Part shown: piece by piece, positions 51,780 to 62,642 of the stretch
How the letters are laid out: each line of letters opens with the position of its first letter
Numbering within the stretch: the first letter of the stretch is position 1
Origin: Hygrophila difformis
Taxonomy: Eukaryota > Streptophyta > Magnoliopsida > Lamiales > Acanthaceae
Assembly: GCA_030278955.1 (NCBI GenBank)
Contig: JAOANR010000015.1
Span: forward strand, 16,911,917-16,975,916
Length of the DNA: 64,000 nt
Reading direction: 5' to 3'
Notes under the pieces: generated by a model
What the model was told of the DNA's origin: nothing
Seen by the model: only the letters and a program-made list of their open reading frames with translations
Database searches by the model: none
Position numbers and translations under genes: made by a program

Positions 51780-54326
51780 TTAAATAACCAAAGGCTTAAC
51801 ATTAATTTGTTCAATGAATTTTACTTCATCTCCAAAATAATGTTTAAGTCTTTGACCATTTACAGTGAATTCCCTTTCATCATCGGCTTTTAAAACTACT
51901 GCACCATTGTCTAACACCTTCGCAATCCTAAAAGGTCCTGACCACTTCGTTTTCAATTTCCCAGGAAACACTTTAAATCTAGAATTATATAAAAGCACTA
52001 ATTGACCCGCTTCAAACACCTTAGGCCTAAGCATTTTATCATGATAAAGCTTTGTTCTTTCTTTATAAATTAGAGCATTATCATAAGCATGACGTCTCAT
52101 TTCTTCTAACTCATTAAGATCTACCTTTCTTTTCTCTTGAGCTTCTTTAAATTCGAAATTTAATTTCTTCATAGCCCAAAGTGACTTAAACTCAAGTTCA
52201 AAAGGCAAGTGACAAGCTTTACCATAAACCAATTTAAATGGGGTCATCCCTATGGGTGTTTTAAAAGCTGTTCTATAAGCCCATAATGCTTCGTCTAACT
52301 TAAAAGCCCATTCTTTTCTAGATTTTCCTACAGTAGCTTCCAAAATCTTTTTAATCTCGCGATTAGTGACTTCTACTTGTCCATTGGCTTGAGGATGATA
52401 GGGTGTTGTTATCCTATGATGAACATGAAATCTAGATAACAATTGATTAACAGCCCTATTGACAAAATGAGATCCACCATCACTAATGATTGCTTTAGGC
52501 ACACCAAAACGAGTAAAAATTTGCTTTTTCAAAAATTTAATCACTTGTTTAGCATCATTTAACGCACATGCTTCAGCTTCTACCCATTTTGACACATATT
52601 CTACAGCAACTAGAACATATAATTTCCCATTAGATGGTGGAAATGGACCCATGAAGTCAATCCCCCACAAATCAAACAACTCAACAGGCATAATTCCTTT
52701 TAAAGGCATTTCATCTCTTTTAGTGATATTACCGGCCCTTTGACATACGTCACATTTTTGCACAAATGATCTAGCATCCCTATAAATATTAGGCCAAAAT
52801 AAACCACCTTCAAGTACCTTGTGAGCTGTCCTATTCGGTCCAACATGTCCTCCTCCAAGTCCTTCATGGCATGCTTTTAAAACTTTCTCAAAGTCCTCAT
52901 CCGGGATGCATCTCCTTATAATCTGGTCTGCACACAGTCTAAACAAATAAGGCTCATCCCAAATAAAATACTTAGCATCAGTTTTAAATTTTTGCTTTTG
53001 ACTATGCCATTTCAAATGATCAGGAATTACACCACATGCTAAATAATTTACAAAATCAGCAAACCAAGGATCAGAGGAAGTATTATTAATTAAATACAAA
53101 TTTTCATCAGGAAATGCATCATTTATTAATTTTTCTTCCCCTTTTTCATGCTCTAGTCTCGACAAGTGATCAGCTACAGGATTTTCTTCACCTTTTCTAT
53201 CTTTAATTTCTAAGTCAAATTCCTGTAACAATAATACCCATCGAATCAACCGAGGCTTAGCATCTTTCTTTGTAAACAAATATTTAATTGCAGCATGATC
53301 AGTGTAAACTACAGTTTTAGAACCAATCAGATAAGGCCTAAACTTCTCACATGCATACACAACAGACAATAATTCTTTTTCAGTGGTAGCATAATTTCTT
53401 TGTGCAGAATTTAAAGCCTGACTAGCATAATAAATAACATGAAGTTTCTTATCCTTTCGTTGACCCAGTACTGCACCAACAGCAGAGTCACTAGCATCGC
53501 TCATGATCTCAAATGGCAGGCTCCAGTCGGGTGGCTGAATAATCGGTGCAGTTATCAATGCTTCCTTGATCCTATTGAACGCCTCAACACATTCATCAGA
53601 AAAATCAAACTCAACATCTTTACATAGCAGCTTAAACAGAGGCAATCCAATTTTTGAAAAATCCTTTATAAATCTCCTATAAAATCCAGCATGTCCCAGA
53701 AAACTTCTCAAAGTTTTTAAATTAGTAGGAGGTGGAATTTTAGCAATTACTTCTACTTTAGCCCTATCAACTTCAATGCCATTTTTAGAAATTCTATGTC
53801 CTAAGACAATTCCTTCATTAACCATAAAATGACATTTTTCCCAATTAAGAACTAAATTTGATTCTTCACATCTAATCAGAACTTTTTCCAGATTAATTAA
53901 ACATTTTTCAAAATCAGACCCGAATACAGAAAAATCATCCATAAATACCTCAATGCATGTCTCAATTAAATCAGAAAATATAGACATCATGCATCTCTGA
54001 AATGTAGCTGGAGCATTACACAGACCAAATGGCATTCTCCTATATGCAAATGTACCGTAAGGACATGTAAAAGTCGTTTTATCTTGATCCTCAGGTGCAA
54101 TTGGAACTTGATTATAACCAGAATAGCCATCTAAAAAGCAATAAAATTCATGACCAGCTAAACGCTCTAGCATTTGATCAATAAAAGGCAACGGAAAATG
54201 ATCTTTCCTAGTTTTATCATTCAATCTCCTATAATCAATGCAAACACGCCATCCAGTAGTAGGTCTAGTAGGTACTAATTCACCATTTTCATTTCTAATC
54301 ACAGTCATACCTCCTTTCTTAGGCAC
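51780..54326 (-). CDS. Athila pol: RT, RNase H, integrase
   Basis: This frame opens inside RT and runs 848 codons. RT shows [35 protein letters not shown] and the catalytic FMDDFSVFG. RNase H shows [16 protein letters not shown] and [14 protein letters not shown]. Integrase has an HHCC domain ([14 protein letters not shown]...CDVCQR), the D,D,E core ([27 protein letters not shown]) and a C-terminal [16 protein letters not shown] module. No chromodomain follows, as expected for Athila. Together these enzymes copy the RNA to DNA and integrate it. The first part of RT lies in the gag-protease frame: a one-base loss near 54380 separates the two. Otherwise all motifs are intact. Confidence 0.93.
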   Translation of the reverse strand: MPKKGGMTVIRNENGELVPTRPTTGWRVCIDYRRLNDKTRKDHFPLPFIDQMLERLAGHEFYCFLDGYSGYNQVPIAPEDQDKTTFTCPYGTFAYRRMPFGLCNAPATFQRCMMSIFSDLIETCIEVFMDDFSVFGSDFEKCLINLEKVLIRCEESNLVLNWEKCHFMVNEGIVLGHRISKNGIEVDRAKVEVIAKIPPPTNLKTLRSFLGHAGFYRRFIKDFSKIGLPLFKLLCKDVEFDFSDECVEAFNRIKEALITAPIIQPPDWSLPFEIMSDASDSAVGAVLGQRKDKKLHVIYYASQALNSAQRNYATTEKELLSVVYACEKFRPYLIGSKTVVYTDHAAIKYLFTKKDAKPRLIRWVLLLQEFDLEIKDRKGEENPVADHLSRLEHEKGEEKLINDAFPDENLYLINNTSSDPWFADFVNYLACGVIPDHLKWHSQKQKFKTDAKYFIWDEPYLFRLCADQIIRRCIPDEDFEKVLKACHEGLGGGHVGPNRTAHKVLEGGLFWPNIYRDARSFVQKCDVCQRAGNITKRDEMPLKGIMPVELFDLWGIDFMGPFPPSNGKLYVLVAVEYVSKWVEAEACALNDAKQVIKFLKKQIFTRFGVPKAIISDGGSHFVNRAVNQLLSRFHVHHRITTPYHPQANGQVEVTNREIKKILEATVGKSRKEWAFKLDEALWAYRTAFKTPIGMTPFKLVYGKACHLPFELEFKSLWAMKKLNFEFKEAQEKRKVDLNELEEMRRHAYDNALIYKERTKLYHDKMLRPKVFEAGQLVLLYNSRFKVFPGKLKTKWSGPFRIAKVLDNGAVVLKADDEREFTVNGQRLKHYFGDEVKFIEQINVKPLVI

Positions 54327-57300
54327 TACTTGTACTGGACTAACCCACTGACTATCAGAAATAGGATAGATAATACCTGCTCGAGTAGTTTAATCACCTC
54401 TGCTCTTACAGCTTCTTGTAGATGTGGATTCAATCTCCTTTGGGGTTGTCTAACTGGCTTGTCGTCCTCCTCCATGTAAATCCGATGTGTGCACAATGCT
54501 GGACTCAGTCCCTTGATATCAGCTATTGTCCAACCTATTGCTCTAACATGCTTACTCAACACTTGGGTTAATGCATTTAATTGATCATCATTTAATTTAT
54601 TACTTGCAATAACAGGTAAAGTGTCATTCTCACCAAGAAAAACATACCTCAAGTGTGATGGCAGCTCCTTCAATGTCAACGTAGGTGGCTTTTCAACAGA
54701 CGGAACTAATTTGGATTCTTCAATTGCACATGTTACTTGCACAGGTAATCCTCCCTCACACTTACTTTCAGCTAAGTCTTCACAACTCTCCACTAACTGC
54801 TCAAATTTCCTATAGGGATCGTGTCTAGCAAAGAACTCTCTCTCAATCACCTCATCCTCCTGATAGATAGCTGTGACTCTATTACACGGGTAGGTGTCAG
54901 AACTAGCGTGTTGTGTTTTAGTTGTCTTAGAAATGTCAAACGACACTTGTTCGTTACCTACTTTAAGTGTAATTTTACCATCATCCATGTCTACCATAGC
55001 CCTACCAGTTTGAAGAAATGGTCTACCTAAAATCAGAGGGATATCAATGTCCTTTTCCATATCAAGAACAACAAAATCAACAGGGAAAATGAAGCTCTCT
55101 ACTTGAACAGGAACATCTTCTACAATGCCTAGAGGAGTCCTAATGGATCTATCAGCAAGCTGTAGCTGCATCCTAGTAGGCTTCACAACTCCTACTCCTA
55201 GTTCTCTAAAGACATGTAGAGGCATCAGATTAATACTAGACCCGAGATCACACAAGGCTTTGTTGAATTCTTTAGTGCCTATGATGCACGGAATAGTGTA
55301 ACTCCCAGGATCTTTTTGTTTAACAGGTTGCCTTCTTTGTAAGATTGCGCTGCATTCCCCTGTCAGTGTCACTTTCTCTTCATCATCAACACTCCTCTTT
55401 TTTGATAGAATTTCTTTTAAAAACTTAGCATAGACGGGCATTTGTGCTATAGCATCAGAGAAAGGAATATCAATTCTTAAATTCTTAAAGACTTCTAAGA
55501 ATTTAGCATAATCTTTATCTTCATTAGCCTTTTTAAGACGCTGTGGGTAAGGGATAGGTGGCTGATATGACTTGACTGGAACAGTAGACTTTCCCTTATC
55601 CTTACTCCTATCAACACTAACTCTCTCACTCTCCTTAGGCTCCTCAGAATCCTTCTGCTGACTTTCTTTCTCTGCATCCTCACCTTGATCGTCCACAGTA
55701 TCAGCTGAAACCTCTGGATCATCTAAGGTAGGGTAAGGATTAGGTAATTCCTTTTTATTTCTTAAAGTGATTGCTTTACATTGCTCTTTTGGATTAGGAT
55801 CAGGCATGCTTGGTAGTGTTCCTTGCTGTCTATTTGAAGTGTCCCTAGCAATTTGACCAACTTGTACTTCTAGATTTCTCATTGAGGCTTGCATTTGCTG
55901 AATTGTTTGTTGTTGAGATACGATTGTGTTCATTAACTCTTTTAAATTAACTTCATCACTTACTTGATTTTGTTGCAGCTGTTGCTGAGGTTGAAAGTTC
56001 CTAGGTTGTTGGTTAGGGTAGAAGGACTGATTTTGATTTCTATTTTGATTAAAGTTTTGATTCTGATTTTGATTTTGGTTTTGAAAGTTTTGATTTTGAT
56101 TTGGGTAATTTTGATTTTGGTTTTGTGGATAAGATTGACGGTTGTTTTGTGGATAATTGTTTTGTTGGAATTGAGAGTTTTGATTAGGGTAGAAATTTTG
56201 GTTTTGAGGTCGGTTTTGGTTGTAATTCTGTTGCCTATTTCCCATGTAGTTCACATCTTCCACTTGCTCCTCAGTGCTCTCACACTGCATAGTCTCTTGA
56301 AGTCCTTGATCAAGCAAGTGACAAGCTGATGATTCATGAGGTCCATGACAAATACCGCATCTCACAACTTTAGCTTGACCTTTCTTAAGCGTAGAAACTT
56401 CCCTCATCAAAGCATCTAACTTAGAATCTATAGCAACTGCCTTTTCTACCTCATAGATTCCCCCTTTTGTTTTATTTCTAGCATTTTTCTTACCAGGAAA
56501 TTTTTTCATATTAGAAATCTTTTTCTCAATTATTTCCTTAGCTCTAGAAGGTCCTATAGATAGAAAAGAATCTCCAGCCGCTGCATCCAACAAGTTCCTC
56601 CAATGATCAATCAACCCATTGTAGAAGAAGTGCATCTGCTGCCAATCTTCAAAGCCATGATTCGGGCATCGTGCTAATAAAGTATTATATCTATCCCATG
56701 CTTCAAGCAAAGTTTCACCCTCATCTTGCACAAATTCTTTGATTTTTTCTTGTAATTCAATAACCTTAGATGGTGGGAAGAACTGTTCTAAGAAAGCTTC
56801 TAACATTTTATCCCAAGTAGTGACATCCCTTAATTGAAGTGAGTTGTACCAAGTTTTAGCCTTATCTCTAAGTGAAAACGAGAACAATCTCAACTTAATT
56901 TCATCACTAGTAACACCATTTATTTTCACTGTGTCGCAATAGTCTAGAAAGTTCCTTATGTGTTCTACAGCATCATTCGTAGGTGATCCATTATATTGAT
57001 TAGCTTGAACCATAGTGATCAGTGCAGGCTGAAGGGTAAAGCTTAAAGCATCTACATCAGGCCTAGGAGTTCTATTAAGCAGATTTCCACTAGTTCCTTG
57101 TAAGTGTTCTTCAATGGTCATTTCAGCTTGATCATCGTGCTCCAAATCACCACCATTACCTCCGTTATTACCCTGATTATCATTATCATTCGCTGCCATG
57201 TTTAACCTATTGAACTGAGCAACTAATTGATTAGTAAGATTTGTTGAAACTCCAGTCGTTGGAGAATAGTTTTCTTCATCAGAGGATGAATTAATTAAAA

Positions 57301-57400
57301 TTTCCAACTGAGCTGGTCTCCTACGTTTTCCTAATCTAATAGCTCTAAGAGTACGCTCAATTTCAGGATCATAAGCTATTTTTGCTTGCTTGCTTCGCAC
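54326..57400 (-). CDS. Athila Gag-protease, running into the start of RT
   Basis: The frame has 1024 codons. It opens at a GTG (57400) with no ATG in the leader; the first in-frame ATG is at about residue 69. The gag core ([47 protein letters not shown]) is followed by a Cys/His knuckle [13 protein letters not shown] and an Asn/Gln-rich low-complexity stretch (about 390-500). The protease core reads [13 protein letters not shown], then [11 protein letters not shown]. The frame then enters the RT N-terminus ([19 protein letters not shown]) and is lost near 54380 by a one-base deletion, ending 54 bp later. Gag makes the particle; protease processes it. Because the element is so young, the frameshift could also be a sequencing error. 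Confidence 0.9.
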   Translation of the reverse strand: MRSKQAKIAYDPEIERTLRAIRLGKRRRPAQLEILINSSSDEENYSPTTGVSTNLTNQLVAQFNRLNMAANDNDNQGNNGGNGGDLEHDDQAEMTIEEHLQGTSGNLLNRTPRPDVDALSFTLQPALITMVQANQYNGSPTNDAVEHIRNFLDYCDTVKINGVTSDEIKLRLFSFSLRDKAKTWYNSLQLRDVTTWDKMLEAFLEQFFPPSKVIELQEKIKEFVQDEGETLLEAWDRYNTLLARCPNHGFEDWQQMHFFYNGLIDHWRNLLDAAAGDSFLSIGPSRAKEIIEKKISNMKKFPGKKNARNKTKGGIYEVEKAVAIDSKLDALMREVSTLKKGQAKVVRCGICHGPHESSACHLLDQGLQETMQCESTEEQVEDVNYMGNRQQNYNQNRPQNQNFYPNQNSQFQQNNYPQNNRQSYPQNQNQNYPNQNQNFQNQNQNQNQNFNQNRNQNQSFYPNQQPRNFQPQQQLQQNQVSDEVNLKELMNTIVSQQQTIQQMQASMRNLEVQVGQIARDTSNRQQGTLPSMPDPNPKEQCKAITLRNKKELPNPYPTLDDPEVSADTVDDQGEDAEKESQQKDSEEPKESERVSVDRSKDKGKSTVPVKSYQPPIPYPQRLKKANEDKDYAKFLEVFKNLRIDIPFSDAIAQMPVYAKFLKEILSKKRSVDDEEKVTLTGECSAILQRRQPVKQKDPGSYTIPCIIGTKEFNKALCDLGSSINLMPLHVFRELGVGVVKPTRMQLQLADRSIRTPLGIVEDVPVQVESFIFPVDFVVLDMEKDIDIPLILGRPFLQTGRAMVDMDDGKITLKVGNEQVSFDISKTTKTQHASSDTYPCNRVTAIYQEDEVIEREFFARHDPYRKFEQLVESCEDLAESKCEGGLPVQVTCAIEESKLVPSVEKPPTLTLKELPSHLRYVFLGENDTLPVIASNKLNDDQLNALTQVLSKHVRAIGWTIADIKGLSPALCTHRIYMEEDDKPVRQPQRRLNPHLQEAVRAEVIKLLEQVLSILFLIVSGLVQYK

Positions 57401-57507
57401 TGCAAATATTAAATAAAAATAAAATACAATAAGTAACAGTTAAATTAATATTTAACTTAATAGATTTAAATTAATAAACTAAAAACAATTAAAAATTCAC
57501 AACAAAT

Positions 57508-57525
57508 TCCCCGGCAACGGCGCCA
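57508..57525 (-). other. Athila primer-binding site
   Basis: Minus-strand TGGCGCCGTTGCCGGGGA lies 6 bp after the 5' LTR. It matches the tRNA-Asp-type site used by Athila elements. Confidence 0.9.
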
Positions 57526-57531
57526 AAAACT

Positions 57532-59631
57532 TGATGGGTTGATTTTTACCACTCATATTTTACCACAAGCGGATGGTTGTCATCAAGTAATAAAAACCGG
57601 TGAATACCGGGTCGAACCCAAGGGAATTTCAGAATATTATTTCATTCCGGAGAATATTTTAATTGTTTTAAGTTTATTTAATATATTTTATATTTTTAAA
57701 AAGATTTGTTTAATTCTAATGGTGATTAAATTAAAATAGTGACATTAAATTTAAAAATAAAGCAAGTTAAAATTTTAATTGATAAAAATACTAATGGGAG
57801 TTGCTTGTAATATTTTAAATATTGCCATCTTTATATAAAATAGAAATTGCATATTAATTTAGCATTTTCCAATGTCTAAAAAGATCAATTTCTGAAAATT
57901 AATTATTTTATAAAGATTAAAAATATTATAATCTGCTAATAATCAAATTATGCTTAAACAGATTTCATGGAAGTTGGTTAAATTATCTAACATTCTGCAA
58001 TCATTATTCTAGGCTTAAATTTGAGTCTTTCCCAAGCTTACAAATTTTCCTATAGCAATTAAAGGGCACTTTTCATTTTCCAAATCATTGTGCACATGCC
58101 AGAATTCATTTATAATGTAATTTATTCCCAATTCCGGTACTAAAATATTAATTCTACTTTTTATCTCCCGATTTAGCAAAGCAGAAGTCACAGAATTGAA
58201 TTCTAACATTTAATTATGCAGAACAGTGTAAATAATTTAACAATTATGGTAAAATAATAGCAACACATGGTAAACTGGATTTAATTAATATTATTAAAAT
58301 GCAGATAAATTAGAATTAATGCCAAATTACTAAAAATAGGGAATTAAGATTAATCGATCATTTCAGGCTTTAGCAGATTAATAATTTTGATAGCAGATTT
58401 AGCAAAAACACAGAATATCGATTAATTTAATAGCATCTAACATATAATTCCAATACAGATTCTAACATCATATCAGATTACTCCAATTTGATCGACCAAA
58501 AAGCAAACTAACAGCAAAATATGAATTTCACTTCTACCATTCATGCAGAATAGCGCTCAAACTAGATAATTCATAATCTGACATTTTAATCATAATTCCA
58601 GATTCCAATAGAAAACATCGACATATTATATTACTTCCATAAAAGATGAATTCGTACTTCAAAGTGATTCTGAACTCCCGTTCTAGAACACTTCTAACAC
58701 GAACAATATAGAAATCCGTCTACAAAGTAAAAACATGATAGCAGATTACATTTAGAGGCAAATTCAGTTCATTACAAAGCAAGAAAAAGAAAGGCAACAC
58801 CTATGATAAGAAGAACTCGATCAGAACATCATTCTGGCCAATTCCTCCGGCTTGATTTTGTGTTTCCGGCCTTCTTCTCCCATTAGCAGATGTTTACAGA
58901 GTGTTTCTATCGATGAATGGTAAGTCTGATCTCGAAAAATGAAGAAAAACGGTGTTTAAAACCGAGTTCGGGCGGTTAAGAAACTGCTCAACCGCGACGT
59001 CGGCGCATAAAATGGCGCTCGGAGAGGGTTTTAGGCGCCACCAAGCAGAACTGGCGCATACGCTGATTTTCCGAATTTTCCAAAATGGCGCAAAAAGTGG
59101 CGCTCCAAGGTGTTTTCAGGCGCCGCCAAGAAGAAGCGGCGCATTCTGACAATTTCCTAAAATTTGACAATCGGCGCAAAAAGTGGCGCTGGAATGGCAT
59201 TTTATGCGCCGCCAAGAAGAAATGGCGCATCCTGAAGCTTTTTTCATCCGAAATTTCTCCAAGTGTTGAAGTGGCGCATAAAATGGCGCTGGAGAGCATT
59301 TTTATGCGCCGCCATGCTGATGTGGCGCATTCTGGAGCCTTCCAGTGTTGAAAATTCCGAATTTTGCATCCTTTGACCTCCGAACATCTTCTTTCTTCAT
59401 TTTAATGCCTGAAACATCATTGCAATGTCTTAGAATTGCCAAAGTCTTATTAAAAAGCATAAAACAAGGTAAATTGAGCTCAAATAAGCTCAAATTAAGC
59501 AGTCTTATTAATATTTACATATCACATGAAATGTACACTAAAAAGCAATAAAATAGGATCTCATACATGCAATTTAGGTTCTTTTTATCATAATTTAAGC
59601 TTATTTAAATGTGGTTTCTCAGGGTGCATCA
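57532..59631 (-). repeat. 5' LTR of the Athila element
   Basis: 2100 bp, colinear with 41779-43878 at a constant offset of 15,753 bp. It carries the four-unit GGCGC array at 58985-59333, which lies about 300-650 bp from the LTR's own 5' end, so it is likely in or near the promoter/leader part. Confidence 0.95.
58985..59333. repeat. GGCGC/GCGCC hairpin array in the 5' LTR (4 units)
   Basis: Same sequence as the array at 43232-43580. It is the copy that precedes gag-pol. Confidence 0.9.
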
Positions 59632-59696
59632 GACGTCAACAGTTTCAATCTCTACTTGTGAAGTTGGGCATTTCAACTATTCATGCTCCAACTTGA
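59632..59696 (+). pseudogene. Last 20 codons of the copia polyprotein
   Basis: After the GACGT duplication the copia RNase H frame resumes (QQFQSLLVKLGISTIHAPT) and stops at TGA 59694-59696. This shows the precise point at which the Athila element split the gene; the copia PPT and 3' LTR follow at once. Confidence 0.9.
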
Positions 59697-59702
59697 GGGG
59701 GA

Positions 59703-59916
59703 TATTAGCATATCTTCATATCTTTTGCCGAAGTCGTATACGATTTGGTTTACTTGTATTTGGAGATTATTTTAGCCTTATATTTTCTATATTCATTAGT
59801 TTCCTGTAATAGGTGATTTTATTGGATCTTTCCCTTTTTGTTTGCCCAGTGTATATAAGCATGGGTCTGATCAATGAAACGACAGAGCTTTTCTTGATTC
59901 TTTCTCATATTATTTA
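59703..59916 (+). repeat. 3' LTR of the copia element
   Basis: 214 bp matching 37319-37532 with several substitutions, preceded by the PPT GAGGGGGA. Confidence 0.9.
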
Positions 59917-60724
59917 GGGTTTGTTCTGCACGTAGCTTTTGGGAGTTTTTGAGAGTTTTTGATAGCTTTAGCTTTGATTTCAAAACAAATGTCTCGTTCT
60001 GTACACTAGCTTTTGGGAGCTTTCAAAAGCTACTTTCCAAATTTCATTAATTTTTCTCTTCAAATTATAATTTTTGACTGCTACAACTCCCACAGCTTCC
60101 TATAGCTACAACTCGGAAAAAATGCCAAAATAGTGCCGTAACTTTGCCAATTTTTCAATTTGGTGCCATAAGTTTGGAGTTTTCTAATTTGGTGCCGTAA
60201 CTTTGCTAATGTTCTCCAAAATGATCCCATCATGCCTTAATCACCCACATTTGCTTACGTGACATGAGATTAGTGTAAATAATTATTTAATTATATCATG
60301 TAGGTGTCACTTAGGCATTGACTGAGTTTAACCAACACATATGGATATTTTCAAACACATTTTCTGCGTACTTGCAGAGTTGGAAGGGGACTATTAAATT
60401 AGAAGTAAGATTAGAAAGTGTCCAAATGTGTAGGTCAAACTTAATCTATACCTACGTGATACCTAAATGGTACAATTAAATTAATTATTTACACTAATTA
60501 GGTGCCACGCCAGCAAATATGAGTTATTAAGGCCCGATGGGATCATTTTGGAGAACATTAGCAAAGTTATGGCACCAAATTAGAAAACTCCAAACTTATG
60601 GCACCAAATTGGAAAATTGGCAAAGTTATGGCACCATTTTGGCATTTTTTCCGCTACAGCTCCCTACAGCTGCAGCTCGCAGCTACAGCCTGCAGCTACA
60701 GCTTGACGTGCAGAACGGACCATT
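59917..60724. mobile_element. Inverted-repeat element abutting the copia LTR
   Basis: The left end GGGTTTGTTCTGCACGTAGC pairs with the right end CGTGCAGAACGGACC. The body has many AGCTTTTGGGAG / CTACAGCT words in inverted orientation. A second element (60115-60652) is inserted in it. Flanks ATTATTTA and ATTACTTTA may be a worn hAT-like duplication. No transposase. Confidence 0.65.
60115..60652. mobile_element. Long-TIR MITE nested in the previous element (MULE-like)
   Basis: Inverted arms of about 120 bp pair almost completely: GGAAAAAATGCCAAAATAGT on the left, CACCATTTTGGCATTTTTTCC on the right, and further inward CTCCAAAATGATCCCATC with GATGGGATCATTTTGGAG. The flanks GCTACAACTC and GCTACAGCTC are a near-perfect 9-10-bp duplication, which suggests a Mutator-like origin. 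Confidence 0.8.
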
Positions 60725-60895
60725 ACTTTAGGGATTCTATTGTCATATTTTACAACTAAATTTGCTCCTGGGTAACTTAATAAATTGTCTAATTATATCT
60801 CTAGATTTGAATCCTCTAGCTTGACAACAGTTGGCATCCTAAGGACAGCTAGTCACCTTGTCCACTTGGCAAGATTTAATTATAATTATATCCTA

Positions 60896-61155
60896 CTCAC
60901 TCTGTTTTTATAGGAATGCAACATTTATAACTGGCACGCATACCGATGTATGTTTTCAACGATTAATAACTTAAATTATGCACAAGTAAAAATTATAAAA
61001 GGTTGATATTTGAAAACTACAAGTTTAGACGAATCTAACAAGATATCACTTGATTATGTTTTTTTTTATATAACTATAATAAAAACTTGAATTAATGTTA
61101 AACTGTGAATAGTGTAAAATATTGGAATGTTGCATTCCTATAAAAAGGGAGGGAG
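60896..61155. mobile_element. Stowaway-type MITE
   Basis: The ends CTCACTCTGTTTTTATAGG and CCTATAAAAAGGGAGGGAG are flanked by TA; length 260 bp. Reverse main-family interior (TAGACGAATCTAACAAGATA). Confidence 0.9.
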
Positions 61156-61311
61156 TATTTACTTAGCAAAAACATCGAACTTGTTATTTATGGAAATAAG
61201 AGATTCAGAGTCGTGAGTCATGACCTTTTATATTTCGAAGCTCACTTCCTAATTATGAATATACCTCTTCTCATTGTTGTGAATCTGTAACTTTGAAATT
61301 TTTCACATGGG

Positions 61312-61484
61312 AATCGGAACTTGGCCTTGTGGTCATGTCCCTTAACTTCCAATCTAATGATTGGGGTTCGATTCCCACCCAACCCCCTTTTCCTCTTTTT
61401 TATGTTCCTTTGTAATTTGTGTGGCTTGGACTCCCACACACCTTTGTCTGACACATGAGTGACAATATTTACCAAAAAAAAAAA
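61312..61484 (+). mobile_element. tRNA-derived SINE
   Basis: It has TGGCCTTGTGGTCATG, B-box GGTTCGATTCC, the body TTTGTAATTTGTGTGGCTTG, GACACATGAGTGACAATATT and an A-tail of about 11. The flanks AAATTTTTCACAT and AAATTTTCACATT may be an imperfect duplication. Confidence 0.85.
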
Positions 61485-61664
61485 GAATAATTTTAAATTT
61501 TCACATTGAATGCTCATTTTAACATTTGATAGTATCAAATTTTATAAAACTAAAAATTATGAGGTGTTTGTCAAAACAATTGTTTTGAATTTGCTCATTT
61601 GTGAGACAAAATATTTTTTTTTTAAAGAGACCTTCTTTATTTAGCCTAAATGCAAGCTATAAAT

Positions 61665-61840
61665 GGGGATGAAGACTTACCCTAATAGTTAAGTTCCCCG
61701 ACTCCTAACTTATAGGTTGGAGGTTCGATTTTCCACCCGGCCCCCTATCTCTCCCCATTTATTTCTTTGTAATTTGTGTGGTATGAACCCCACCTTCATT
61801 TTCTAGCCTGTATAGGCAAAAAAAAAAAAAAAAAAGAATT
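61665..61840 (+). mobile_element. tRNA-derived SINE with 12-bp target duplication
   Basis: It is flanked by CAAGCTATAAAT (61653-61664 and 61841-61852). It has TTACCCTAATAGTTAAG, B-box GGTTCGATTTTCC, the body TTTGTAATTTGTGTGGTATG and a long A-tail. Same family as the copies at 37137 and 61312. Confidence 0.9.
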
Positions 61841-62249
61841 CAAGCTATAAATCATTCCCAAAGTTTTACTTATAAATACCCAATTATAAAATTCATTTTC
61901 CCAAATTCTAAAAATTGTCGACTATGCTTTAGGGATATAAATAGGATAGTCTACCGGACATGGGCTAGGACCTGACGTATTTTATGCCTCGGCTTCATCT
62001 ATTTACAAGTCACTTAAAATAATACTACTCACTAAGCAGACTTGTGCCATACCTTATAAAAAGTTAAGCCTACTAGACCCGACTATTTAATTTTTTATAT
62101 AAAATATTATAATTTATCAAATATATTTTTTAATATTACTATTTATTATTTTTTTACGCGTCTTTAAGTTGTGTCACCCAAACAAATATTATTATTTATT
62201 ATTATTTAAATATACCTATCTCTGTTATTAAATAACTATATTATTTTTG

Positions 62250-62474
62250 TATTTCACGCAATCTAATAAATATTTATAATCAGTAATAATTTATATTGTA
62301 TATAAATAAAAATTATAAAAATTTGATATTCTAAAACTATGTGACTAGACGAATCTAACAAGATCTTACTTGATTATGTTTTTTCTTATATAACTATGTC
62401 AAAAAATTAATTAAAGTTACTCGATGAATAGTTAATACTATTCATATGGATCAATTAAAAAAGAACGGAAGAAG
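62250..62474. mobile_element. Decayed Stowaway MITE
   Basis: Interior of the main family in reverse (TAGACGAATCTAACAAGATC); right end AAAAAAGAACGGAAGAAG then TA. The left inverted repeat is not recognisable, so the left limit is approximate. Confidence 0.65.
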
Positions 62475-62642
62475 TATTCTTTAAACAAATTAAAATATGA
62501 AATATGCTTAAATATACTTTTACAAGGTTTAAAACATGATATATTTATAGGTCATACTTATTCTATAAAATAGGCATAGTAAACGTATAGGTGAGGCTCG
62601 AGGCGTATGAAACCAAAGAAGCCGTTCAAGACTAGGCATTAA

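Larger units (their letters stand above)
41779..59631 (-). mobile_element. Athila-type Ty3/gypsy retrotransposon with two env-position ORFs
   Basis: The 17,853-bp element starts TGATGGG and ends GTGCATCA with the 5-bp duplication GACGT (41774-41778 and 59632-59636). Each LTR is 2100 bp. Read on the minus strand: 5' LTR, PBS of tRNA-Asp type, gag-protease, RT-RNase H-integrase, a repeat array, ORF B, a second array, ORF A, a non-coding stretch, PPT, 3' LTR. The PBS, the PPT TAAGTGTGAGGATGT and the extra ORFs after integrase are features of the Athila lineage. It lies inside the RNase H end of the copia element. Only two LTR differences were found (43715/59468 and 43843/59596), so it inserted recently. 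Confidence 0.95.
37319..59916 (+). mobile_element. Ty1/copia element carrying a nested Athila element
   Basis: Two matching 214-bp LTRs (37319-37532 and 59703-59916) bound a copia element of about 4.7 kb once the 17.86-kb insertion at 41779-59631 (plus one copy of its duplication) is set aside. A PBS TGGTATCAGAG (initiator tRNA-Met type) follows the 5' LTR and a PPT (GAGGGGGA, about 59695-59702) precedes the 3' LTR. The coding order gag-protease-integrase-RT-RNase H is diagnostic of copia. I could not find a target duplication around the LTRs; the left LTR abuts a SINE and the right one abuts another element, which may have erased it. Confidence 0.92.

Noticed and set aside
37314..59921. Target duplication of the copia element
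   Set aside because: Left flank ATGAT and right flank GGGTT do not match; shifting the LTR border by a few bases did not help.
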